Assembly: GCF_027943255.1 (NCBI RefSeq)
Contig: NC_072896.1
Span: forward strand, 40,016,501-40,080,500
Direction: 5' to 3'
Source: Anastrepha obliqua
Taxonomy: Eukaryota; Arthropoda; Insecta; Diptera; Tephritidae
Length of the DNA stretch: 64,000 nt
The position numbers and the translations under genes are program-made. The notes under the pieces were generated by a model. It worked only from the letters and a program-made list of their open reading frames with translations. It was not told the origin of the DNA and ran no database searches. Each line of letters starts with the position of its first letter. Within the stretch, counting starts at the first letter, position 1. Of the stretch, positions 56,301 to 64,000 are shown one piece after another.

Positions 56301-56560
56301 ACGTTGCAGGGGTCGGTATTGATGTCCATTTCTTATCCGAGGCTGTTGTTGATGTGTCGAGACAAGTTTCTTTTTATACTGACATTAGGTTGTCAGCCTA
56401 AAGGCCAGTCCCCTTTCGGGGGTGCTCACCTTACGTCTTCCGTTCCTAGAGCATCCACCAAGGTTTGTTCTTTCTTGTAAAAAGATAGCTACTTGATCTC
56501 TGCACTAGGTTAACAGTGTCACCACGTGAAGGCGATGTAAGGGGATTGGAAAAAAAGATT
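53363..56560 (-). mobile_element. Full-length RTE-clade LINE with 12-bp target duplication
   Basis: 3198 bp flanked by GGATTATGGCTT (53351-53362 and 56561-56572), inserted in a jockey-like LINE. The single long frame (53373-56285) encodes endonuclease and reverse transcriptase. The 5' leader on minus contains a CCCCGAAAGGGG hairpin at about 56415-56426, between CACC and ACTGG. The 3' UTR is only about 10 bp (GGCTAAGAAG), short as usual in RTE elements. An intact frame and exact TSD indicate recent insertion. Confidence 0.93.
53373..56285 (-). CDS. RTE-type endonuclease/reverse transcriptase
   Basis: Target-primed reverse-transcription protein, 970 open codons. N-terminal AP-endonuclease domain (about 1-230): LGTWNVLTML, ICALQEIRWKGDG, IISIYAPTND, LLIVGDYNAKVG, NQIDHILADKR and DTDHYLVVAKLR. 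A basic linker (about 330-410) follows. Reverse transcriptase (about 480-760): GEDGIPAELLKYGG, SIIVPMHKKGHKTECQNYRG, LFVDFKQAFDSI (first Asp), GVKQGDALSC and ICAYADDILIM (catalytic YADD). The C-terminus is LTYGAEIWTLK... QRIRWIGHVLR... GGRKRGRPRKRWLDDVESDL. No stop or frameshift. The frame begins with TTG; the first ATG (codon 11) would cut off the WN motif of the endonuclease, and the frame stays open upstream to a TAA near 56389 without ATG. Confidence 0.93.
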   Translation of the reverse strand: MTLGTWNVLTMLQPGKMAEIADELMKYRTNICALQEIRWKGDGEVRKKAYSIFFSGSETQGLRGTGFYVDSKTRKSILNFSPVNDRICYLRLQGKFQNITIISIYAPTNDSNDAIKDKFYDDLSDVTNNICKHDILLIVGDYNAKVGKEEGIIDKVAGKFSIHNHTNDNGMRMCSFASAQGLVVSRTAFKHKRIHLQTWKMPGRNMANQIDHILADKRHATSVIDVRSYRGACCDTDHYLVVAKLRQRISIVNDNKGYKKLKWNTDELINNEDMKAKYKYAIENILFNENSTNNDSTELDIEDQWNKLKATIIKSAKNTIGEKRSVMNEWYDEESRAVNYAKKEARIKYMERNTRTNRLYYVNKRKEAKKIMRKKKKTYMKRQIEQIESDFRNKNVRAMYQNIKKQTKTFQPRTNICKAKDGSIISEKQQVIDRWKEYFNELLNKENYDNTSKEEQVVHTAEIYVEEPSFDEVLLAIRKLKNHKSCGEDGIPAELLKYGGHELHKQIFTLVSQIWHSNEIPTGWASSIIVPMHKKGHKTECQNYRGISLLNTGYKVFTNILFERLNIYAENILDDYQCGFRNNRSTIDQGFTVHQIFEKFYEYKIDIFCLFVDFKQAFDSINRKRIKYCFQKIGIPLKLINLILCTLSNTTSKVLVQGSLSDPFEIISGVKQGDALSCLVFNLMLHTTVKEINTNGTLFNNDFQICAYADDILIMAKDRNTLIRVFKCIDKDAKALGLHVNTEKTKYMIRSVNNTTRDDLSINNFAFENITEFKYLGFKLSADKDSAIAINDRIQAANNAYYVNIKLFKSKDLSRAQKIRMYKVLIRPVLTYGAEIWTLKTNDIHQLMCFERRIIRKIYGPVATIDGSYRIRYNNEIEEIVQGQNIIRFIKAQRIRWIGHVLRMPKERNARKAFILTPIGGRKRGRPRKRWLDDVESDLKQMNVHNWRDVAMDRIKWRKIVDEAMVHHGL

Positions 56561-56572
56561 GGATTATGGCTT

Positions 56573-57500
56573 ACTCTATAAAATAAAAGACACCCTTCGA
56601 ATTAACTATTACACATTTATTAAGGCTTACCTTGAAAATCGATATTTCTTTTTTAAATAAGGCGAAGAACCGTCGAAGCCATGTGAAAGGTCCCTTCCAA
56701 TTAATTATTACACATTTATTAAGGCCTACCTGGAAAATGGATATTTCTTTGTCAAACAAGGCGAAGAACCGTCTAAACCATGCCAGCTGGTGTACCCCAA
56801 GGCAGTATTATGTGCCCTATTCCCATCAACACATACGATCTACCAGCTTCTGAAGTCGGGAACGTTCGCAAATGACATTGCTATACTCACAATTGACTCC
56901 CACCCCCATGTGGCCTCCCAAAAACTACAGAAAGGACTTGATAAAATAACTCATTGGTTGAAAGAATGGCGCATTAAGCCAAACGAGACAAATTCTTCCC
57001 AGAACACTTTTACACTAAATCGAAAAATTTGCCCACAAGTTAAGTTCAATAATATTATATCATCATACTCCAAACCAGCGTCAGAAAATATCTCGGTATG
57101 CATCTTGATAGCAAACTTACATGGAAACCTCATAGTTTTACTAAACGGAAGGCTCCAGGAATAAAACTCAGAAGCCTAAATTGGTTATTTCATCGAAATT
57201 CTCATAGTCAGCTATCTTGAAACCGCTATGGACATATGACATCCAACTTTAGGGCACTGCAGCTAACTGAAGCATCGAAATAATTCAAAGATTCCAGTTG
57301 AAAACCCTCGAAAAGATCTCAACCGCCCCTTATTATATCCACAATAATTGAAGAAATATGAAAATATGCTACATCACACAACTCTCGACTTCAATCGCCT
57401 CTTTGTCACAGAAATAATAGCAAATCGCATAACCTTCACCAGACTCAAGAGAAAGTATACAATAGACCTCATATCATAATGAATTAGTCTACATTATTAT
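56573..57500 (+). pseudogene. Jockey-like LINE, downstream half
   Basis: Continues the RT interrupted at 53350: YGLLYKIKDTL, a tandem duplication of the FIKAYLENRYFF block (about 56600-56655 and 56697-56760), then GTFANDIAILTIDSHPHVAS (decayed YADD motif FADD to FAND). QKLQKGLDKITHWLKEWRIK follows, with a broken C-terminus to about 57480. Frameshifts, the duplicated block and the altered catalytic motif show it was dead or dying. Confidence 0.78.
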
Positions 57501-57614
57501 TATTTTTTATTATTCCAACAAACGTAGAACTCTACCCTCTCTCTTTACTCTTCAAATGGCACATATTTTAAAAAATAAATTTTAATTTGCACCCATCATA
57601 TCTAAAATCATGTA

Positions 57615-58309
57615 CAGGGTGGGCCATATAGCGTTTGCTTTTTGAACCACCTGTTTTTGTGAGAAATGTAACACAAATGACATATCAAATGTGTTCATAA
57701 TTTACTTAAAGGTTTGACATTTACGAAATGGGACGCTATATGCTTGAACAAAATTGGGAAATATTGAAAACCTATTTCCAAAGTGGTGAGTCTTCTTCTT
57801 CTTTCGCGGTTACAGTAAATAGCGAGCGTTACCGTGACATGCTCAACGGGTTTTTGTTCCCAAAAATTGAAGAGTATGACATAGACGACATTTGGTTTGA
57901 ACAGGACGGTGCAACTTGTCACACTGCCAAAGTTACACTCGAACTTTTGGCTACCGTTTTTGAATTCCGATATCAATTGGCCGCCTCGGAGCTGTGATTT
58001 AAGCGCGTTTGACTATTTTTTGTGAAGACAAATGCTATGCGAACCATCCAGAGACGATTGATGCTTTAAAACACGAAATCGAAGTTGCCATTCATGAAAT
58101 TGGAGCCCAAACAATCGAAAATATGCTTAAAACTTGGGTCGAATGGCCTACTGTAAAGCCAGTCCTGGCAGTCATTTGAACGATATTATTTTTCATTCGT
58201 AAATAACAATGTTCAATCTTCAAAATAAAACAAAAAATTTGATAAAAATATTGATTCGTTTTTTTTTTTATAGCCGATTCAAAAAGCAAATTTTACATGG
58301 CCCACCCTA
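57615..58309 (+). mobile_element. Deleted mariner-type element with TIRs
   Basis: The ends read CAGGGTGGGCCATATAGCGT on the left and TAGGGTGGGCCATGTAAAAT on the right (reversed), both then TTTGCTTTTTGAA, with TA borders. The transposase starts MGRYMLEQNWEILKTYFQSG at 57728. It is fused by deletion to FAVTVNSERYRDMLNGFLFP and [20 protein letters not shown] (second catalytic Asp). After frameshifts the C-terminus MAYCKASPGSHLNDIIFHS follows. The middle of the protein, including the first catalytic Asp, is absent. Same superfamily as 33211-33765, different ends. Confidence 0.88.
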
Positions 58310-58685
58310 TATTAAGTCCTATAATGCGGTATTGAGCTCTAGTGAGCCTTATTTTGATCAAAGACGATAATTTCTTACCTTCTAATTTTCCTATAAGTGG
58401 AATACATACATACATACATATGGGCTTGCGTGTGTATACGTTAAGTTTAGTATATCTACAAAGATTTGACCAACTTGATTAATCGCAAATAAAGTGAAGT
58501 AATTGATTTTTTATTTTTAAACGAAAATATTTATTTGTTCGAAATTATCTCTAGCGATCAATGATATCGCACTATCCACGAATATATAGTAGACTGCATG
58601 GTAAGTCCTTCAAATGGGTAAAAAAATGCGGAAATGAAATTTTACTTTTCATTAAATTTACGTTATTCGAAAGAAACCACACCTA

Positions 58686-58913
58686 CATACGGCGCAAAAT
58701 TAATCACTCTATTGGAAGATTTATAATTTTTGCAAATGACGTCGTACGCCAATTATTTCTGACACTTGTGAAAAGCTGCAGTTTAAAAAGACACAAGCAC
58801 TGGAGCGCGTAAAGTTCAAAATAAAGATTTCCATCTTTCAAAATTTTTTTTTTTTTAATTTCGTAAAAAAGTTATTCAATAATGCACTGGATGATTAATT
58901 TTGCGCCACATTG
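58686..58913. mobile_element. Mariner-related MITE copy
   Basis: GGCGCAAAATTAATCA near the left end and (reversed) GTGGCGCAAAATTAATCA at the right end, TA-bordered on the right (58914-58915). Interior as in 23713-24154: 'gtcgtacgccaat', 'gacacttgtga' and a Met-Glu-Arg-Val-Lys-Phe-like stretch. The best preserved of the three copies. Confidence 0.78.
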
Positions 58914-59489
58914 TATATTTAAACAAGCTCAGACGAGCCCAGCGCATTTTTTAACTTCAAATAAACCGTGTTTTTTTGCTACCCGAAAAGCCCCTTAAAT
59001 AGTTCTACACTCAGAAAAAGTGTGGACTAGTGTTGGTATATTTTCGAACAGTCTGGCAGCAATAAAAGCTCTTAGCGATATAATAGCAACGTCTGTCCTT
59101 AAATAACAAAGTGCATGCGTCACGGACACGGAACTGAGCTACCCGGATCATAATTGATAAACTGGCCCCAGAATCACAAAAGTGTAGTATATCCCTTCGA
59201 TAAAAAAAAATTATCGATATCAAAACTTTGAAAATTAAGCTAATTCCAGCTGGATCGATGGAATCTCCCAACGAACCAACACCACGAACAAAAACTAATT
59301 TACCCTTTGTTACGTCAGTTTGTAGTTCGTGTTTTATGTGTCAAAATATACGCTAAATAAATCATTATCAAAGCGTAAGGAAATTGTAATCAAAAGTAAA
59401 CGAAATTAATTAAAATCGGACGCTACTAAAAGTTTTTCTCCAAAGCAATTAGAAATACAATACACGCTTCTGTGTGGCACAGACGTGGA
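58914..59489. other. No gene recognised
   Basis: Anonymous AT-rich DNA. Confidence 0.4.
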
Positions 59490-59880
59490 CGATGACAACA
59501 TCTGATGAAGCGACGCTTAAAGTGTTTGGGAGAAAGATTCTGCGCAAGATATTTGGACCTTTGCACGTTAGCAACGGTGAATGTCGCAGGCGATGGAACG
59601 ATGAGCTGTATGAGTTTTACGACGACATAGACATAGCGCAGTGAATTATGATCCAGCGGCTAAGCTCGCTAGGTCATGTCGTTCGAATGGATACAAACGC
59701 TCCGGCTCTGAAAGTATTCGATACGGTACCAGCTGGTAGTAGTACAGGGAAAGGAAGGCCTCCTCTGCGTTGGAAAGATCACGTGTAGAAGAACTTAGCT
59801 TCACTTGGTGTGTCCAATTGGCGCCGGTTAGCACGAGAAAGAAACGATTGGCGCGCTTTGTTAAACTCGGTCAAAATCGC
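59490..59880 (+). pseudogene. RTE-like LINE C-terminal fragment
   Basis: Plus reading gives TWTMTTSDEATLKVFGRKIL, RKIFGPLHVSNGECRRRWND, ELYEFYDDIDIAQ-stop, IMIQRLSSLGHVVRMDTNAP, ALKVFDTVPAGSSTGKGRPP and LASLGVSNWRRLARERNDWR. This is the end of a LINE RT ('ERKILRKI... IQRLRWLGHVxRM... GRPPLRWKD'). Two in-frame stops; the N-terminal 80% is missing. A distinct subfamily from the intact RTE. Confidence 0.75.
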
Positions 59881-60100
59881 GTAAGCGATTATCGCGCCAA
59901 TTAAAAGAAGAAGTAGAATTAGAAATATCTACAATGTCTTCACAACACATCTCGCAGATGGAAACATTATAATAATTCTCTTAATTACTTGAAAACATTT
60001 GTTCCTAAGCTATTCTTGAAAAATAGGAAGCGAATCGCGAAATAATGGTTGGTTTCTAATCGTCCGGGGGGTCACAAAACACCTGCTTAATATTCAGATT

Positions 60101-62530
60101 TTAACCCGGCGAGCGTAAGGTTGGGTGAAATTCACCCAGCCTGTAATAAACCGTTTGATATTTTCTATTCCGTACGTCAAAATAAGTTGTGCGTCTGAGT
60201 AGCTGCGCGGGGGGAGGTAGGCATTCGTTGTGTTTCATGCCGCAGTTGACCGCCGACTGGCGAGGTGTTTAGATGTTGTCAAAGTTGCGGCCGGGTAAGT
60301 TTCACCCACCTTACGCTTCGTGTTACAAATTCGAGTAAATACTTTTTGTTTTATATTCGTTATATTTTAGTTTTTATTTTTTTTTTTTTCAGCTAAATAA
60401 TTAATATGTCATACGAAGAAACCCAAAGAAGATTATTGAGGGTTTTCGAAGCAGCTGATCAGGATGATTCTTGTGATGATTCTGGTAGTGACTTCGAAAT
60501 TGATAATGTTGGCCAAAGAAGCTCTGAAAGTGATTCGGAACAAGAGGTAGGATTACCGAATGAGGAAGAAAACGAAGCTGAGGGATCTGAAGAACGTGAA
60601 AGCAATGATAACAGACCATATTTTACTGGAAAGAATGGTACAAAGTGGTTTAGTGTACCAGAAAGGTCTAACGTGCGTACGAGATCAGAAAACATTATAA
60701 GGGAAAGGCAGGGCGTAAAAGATATTGGCAAAAAAGCAAAGACAGCTGTTGAATGTTGGAAACTCTTTCTTACTGATGAGATTTTGCAAGAAATATTGTT
60801 ACATACAAATAGTCAAATAAATCTGAAGAGAACTGCTTGTGAAAATAGTCACGTAAAGAAATACTATATATCATGGCAGACTTGTCATCGTCAGAATTAA
60901 AGGCTTTTATCGGTCTCTTGTATCTTGCAGGACAGTTCAAAGCAAATAAGCTGAATTTGAAGGATCTGTGGATAAGTGATGGATCAGGGGTTGAGATTTT
61001 TAGGACAACGATGACTTTGAAGAGATTTCAATTTATTCAAAACTGTTTACGGTTTGATGATAAGAATACTCGGAGCGAAAGAAAAGCTACTGATAATTTG
61101 GCTGCCATTCGTTCTTTTTTCGAGAAGTTCGTAGCAAATTGCCAAATTGTTTATACACCATCTGAGTATACAACTATAGATGAACAACTTCCATCGTTTC
61201 GAGGCCGTTGCAGTTTTCGCCAGTATATGCCCAATAAGCCAAACAAATATGGCTTGAAAATATATGCCTTGGTTGATGCAAAGTCGTTTTACGTCATCAA
61301 TCTTGAAATTTACCCAGGAAAACAACCAACAGGCCCTTACGCTCTCAGTAACAAAGCTTATGATGTTGTGGACAGACTTGTGGCTCCAATTTCCAAAACC
61401 AATCGCAATGTCACCTTTGATACCAGTTATCCGTTGATGTTACACTTATTGAAAGAACATCGTTTGACAAGCTCAGGCACTGTTCGAAAAAATAAGCCCG
61501 AGATTCCAAGTCAGATGCTCCAAACGCGTAACCGAGAGATCCCCAGCACAGTGTTTGGATTTCAAAAGGATATATCTTTATTGTCCCATGTGCCAAAAAA
61601 AAACAAGGTTGTTTTGTTGATGTCAACATTACATCACGATGATAGCGTTGTTGCTGATACTAATGGCACACAAAAACCAGAAATGATTATTTTTTATAAT
61701 CAGACCAAGGGAGGCGTTGATGTTGTAGATGAGCTGTGCACCAACTACGATGTTTCGCGAAATACAAAGCGCTGGCCAATGGTGATTTTCTATGCAGTTT
61801 TGAACATGGCTGGTATAAATAGCATAATAGTTTACAAGTCCAATAATAGTAGCAATTTGTCACGCCGAAATTTTCTTAGAGACCTGGGTATTGGATTGGT
61901 TTCAGAACATTTACAAAACAGAAAGGAAAATCAGCATTTACCCCGAGAGCTTCGCAAACGAATTCTGGACCAAGTGGATGAACCCTCACACTCACAACGA
62001 CCTCCAAATAAAGTTCCTAAGCCTATCAGGAGATGTCAAATATGCCCTACTAAAAAAGATCGCAAGACTAAACACACTTGTTATAAATGCAATCGCTATT
62101 TATGTATGGAACATGCTGTTTTCACGTGTCAAGATTGCGCTCAAACTGAAGATGATTACGAGAACTCTGAATAACTATATAGTAAAAGTTTTGATCTCAT
62201 ATGTTTCCTAATTTTATAAGCTAGAAGTAAAAGCTATTCGTTTTGTTTTTTTTTAGTTTCTTTTTTTTATAAAATTATAATACTAAGTGTTACACTTTGT
62301 TTAAATGAAAGAAAATATTTTTGTTAATTTCATAACTAAAGATTTAAAAATATTTGTTTGCTTTATTTTTCCTTCCCAATCAGTTCTTGGGTTATTACAT
62401 AATTGTACTAGTAAATAAAAACATATAAAAATATTATGAACACATTAAAATATCTAGCTCAATATATGGGTTTGTTACACCCAGCTTACGCTCAATGTAA
62501 TAAATATTAACCTTACGCTCGCCGGGTTAA
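60101..62530 (+). mobile_element. Near-complete piggyBac element
   Basis: TTAA (60101-60104, 62527-62530) borders 2422 bp. Perfect inverted ends read CCCGGCGAGCGTAAGGTT. A subterminal repeat of 'cacccagc' type (left GGGTGAAATTCACCC; right CACCCAGCTTACGCTCA) is present. It encodes a two-part transposase frame at 60406-62174. Canonical piggyBac architecture, and the only TTAA element here with C-rich termini. Confidence 0.95.
60406..62174 (+). pseudogene. piggyBac transposase with one frameshift
   Basis: Starts at ATG 60406 with an acidic Ser/Asp/Glu-rich N-terminus (SYEETQRRLLRVFEAADQDD). One shift between about 60862 and 60880 separates it from the main frame (60873-62174). The DDE core follows: ELKAFIGLLYLAGQFKA, TTIDEQLPSFRGRCSFRQYM (first Asp, residue 103 of the second frame), NRNVTFDTSYPLMLHLLKEH (second Asp, 183) and YNQTKGGVDVVDELCT (third Asp, 283). 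The C-terminal Cys-rich domain is CQICPTKKDRKTKHTCYKC followed by CMEHAVFTCQDC. Relatives usually have about four extra residues after the second Asp (as in D-N-W-x-T-S); here FD is followed directly by TSYP, suggesting a small in-frame deletion. About 590 residues in total. Confidence 0.9.
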
Positions 62531-62937
62531 TAAAATAAGAATATGTGGCTAAATCGGAAACTAATATTCGGAAATATTATCAATTCAATCAAAGATAATT
62601 CCATTGATTGAAGGTTATGATCCTGAGCATGTTGGTGGGCGAAGGCCGACGGAAGTGAACGACACGCGCAGCCGAGCCGCGCTAACTTTTAAATTTTTTT
62701 CGGAGATGAGGAGTCACAGTTTTTTCAAAACGTTCAAAATATGATTTCTTTACCTATTAAGAACTGTAAAACCTTGCCTAAATGTTGGTTAGGCTAACAA
62801 AAGCGGCACTGTTGTTACGGAAGGTATACAAAATTAATGTATTTCTTCTGTGAAAATACTGGTAATTTTTCTTAAAATAATTTTGTGTAAAATGGCTAAT
62901 CATACGGGTAAATATACGAGTATATAAAGTATAATAC
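62531..62937. other. No gene recognised
   Basis: Short AT-rich spacer between the piggyBac element and the SINE. Confidence 0.4.
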
Positions 62938-63140
62938 GGCGGCCGCCGTAGCCGAATGGGTTGGTGCGTGACTAGCATTCTGCCATGAAAAAGCTCACCA
63001 TAAAAATATCTGCCGTTCGGAGTAGGCTTGAAACTGTAGGTCCCTCCATTTGTGGAACAACATCAAGACGCACACCACAAATAGGAGGAGGAGCTCGGCC
63101 AAACACCCAAAAAGGGTGTACGCGCCAATTATATATTGTA
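62938..63140 (+). repeat. tRNA-derived SINE, best copy
   Basis: The head GGCCGCCGTAGCCGAATGGG and TTGGTGCGTGACTAGCATTC resembles a tRNA 5' half including the A box (TAGCCGAATGG). The body contains GAAACTGTAGGTCCCTCCAT and GGAGGAGGAGCTCGGCCAAA, ending ACGCGCCAATTATAT. Five other partial copies lie in the window (6428, 7040, 24659, 37311, 45521). The B box is clearest in the 37311 copy. Confidence 0.78.
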
Positions 63141-63146
63141 TATATA

Positions 63147-63814
63147 CTAGCATTTCCCAGTGGGCTTCGCTCCACCATACATAAAATGTTTTTTTTATAT
63201 CGCAAGAAATTTTTCATATTAAGTTTTCTTTATAGAACTCGTAAAATGTTTAAACAGTTGAGTTAGTTGATTTTTTTCATTCAACATACTTTCTAAAGAT
63301 GTCACAATAGCCTTTTCTGTACTTTTTTAAAATTTGATTGTGGTGGTCACCTATATACAGGTAAGGTAAAAGAGCTGATAAAAACTTGTAATTAAACTTT
63401 GGTTCTTTAATTTCCATTTCAATTTTTTACGCTAAATAAATTATGCTAAAATAAATAAACTTAAAAATGTTTTTCCAGTTCCTTGAATGATCCAGTTTTT
63501 ATTATATTTTCGTCCAAAATTAATATTAACATAATACACTTACAACCACAACAGTACAACAGTACAACAGAAACGCTCATAAGCGGCTGTGTATTTGTTG
63601 TTGTTTTTCCCATACAGGCATTTCGTATGAAAGGAAACCATTACTCACATAAAATGTCATAACTCAGGAACGGCTGCACCGATTTCAATGAAACTTCACA
63701 CAAACCACCTCCTCAAAGATAGATAAGAACTCTACAATTTTTGTGTCAATCGGTTTGGCGGTTCTTAAGTTATAAGATTACCAAGGAAATGTAACTTCTT
63801 TTTATATATATAGA
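63147..63814 (-). mobile_element. Non-autonomous Helitron, longer copy
   Basis: On minus it begins TCTATATATATAAAAAG (63814) and ends CACTGGGAAATGCTAG (63147), between A and T. The subterminal hairpin reads GTGGAGCGAAGCCCAC. It shares both ends with 35248-35685 but carries about 230 bp of extra interior (about 63375-63610). It sits right at the tail of the SINE copy. Confidence 0.87.
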
Positions 63815-64000
63815 TATATGATACGATTAACGACATTGATAATTTTATAGCTGCCGATGAACCTAACACCAATGCTGGTGTGAGGCAACATATAAGCGCG
63901 GGTCAGACGTTATACATAGGAACGTGTAACAAATGCATAAGGTCGCGGAAAAGTTGGCATTTGAGCCAAGCCGTGCTCCTGCAGCCAGTGCAGATCAAGG
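63815..64000. other. Window end, unassigned
   Basis: About 185 bases of more balanced composition; no motif recognised. It could be the start of a feature outside the window. Confidence 0.3.

Noticed and set aside
62938..63010. Functional tRNA gene
   Set aside because: Only the A-box half is tRNA-like, the cloverleaf cannot be completed, and the sequence recurs as a dispersed SINE.

Overview
This window is nuclear DNA of a higher fly, most likely a tephritid fruit fly. It is AT-rich, has short GT-AG introns, abundant (CATA)n/TATA microsatellites and a very dense load of insect-type transposons, plus a tRNA-derived SINE that I associate with tephritid genomes. The species call is an inference, not something read directly. 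Only two host genes can be supported. Both encode core 1 beta-1,3-galactosyltransferases (glycoprotein-N-acetylgalactosamine 3-beta-galactosyltransferase, C1GalT family). They sit tail to tail: gene A on + (exons 10606-11117, 18774-18870, 18971-19249, 19311-19505; 360 aa) and gene B on - (39019-38475, 38398-38302, 33147-32863, 32770-32561; 378 aa). Both have four exons, the same three intron positions and phases and an identical 97-nt second exon, so they are ancient tandem-type paralogues.

Layout. 1-10.6 kb: decayed mariner copies, a LINE RNase-H tail, SINE pieces and a TTAA-flanked MITE. 10.6-19.5 kb: gene A, whose 7.66-kb first intron holds a complete Tc1-type element (13243-14871) and a 2.98-kb Chapaev-like element (15611-18589) with ~150-bp terminal repeats and a CTTT target duplication. 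19.5-32.5 kb: a TTAA element, an irritans-type mariner, two abutting deleted mariners and several LINE scraps, ending in an apparently intact 346-aa mariner (31192-32470) only 90 bp beyond the stop codon of gene B. 32.5-39.0 kb: gene B, whose 5.15-kb second intron contains a Helitron, a SINE, a LINE fragment and deleted mariners.

39-48 kb: a 2.65-kb Mutator-like (PF20700-type) transposon bordered by TTAA, its 726-bp internally deleted derivative, a second TTAA MITE, a 205-bp fold-back element and a 42-bp tandem array. 48-52.9 kb: mostly anonymous DNA. 52.9-57.6 kb: a full-length RTE-clade LINE with a 970-codon open frame inserted into an older jockey-like LINE, leaving a 12-bp target duplication. 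57.6-64 kb: a deleted mariner, a MITE, a LINE tail, a near-complete piggyBac with TTAA ends, and a SINE directly followed by a Helitron.

The two host genes act in the Golgi, adding galactose to O-GalNAc (T antigen synthesis). Everything else is mobile DNA, and at least six DNA-transposon superfamilies plus two or more LINE clades are present. The most unusual items are the Mutator-like/TTAA family with its non-autonomous derivative, the Chapaev-like element with a RAG-like arrangement of candidate catalytic and zinc-binding residues, and the mariner lying in the probable 3' UTR of gene B. All gene calls were made by reading translations by eye; no database search was possible.
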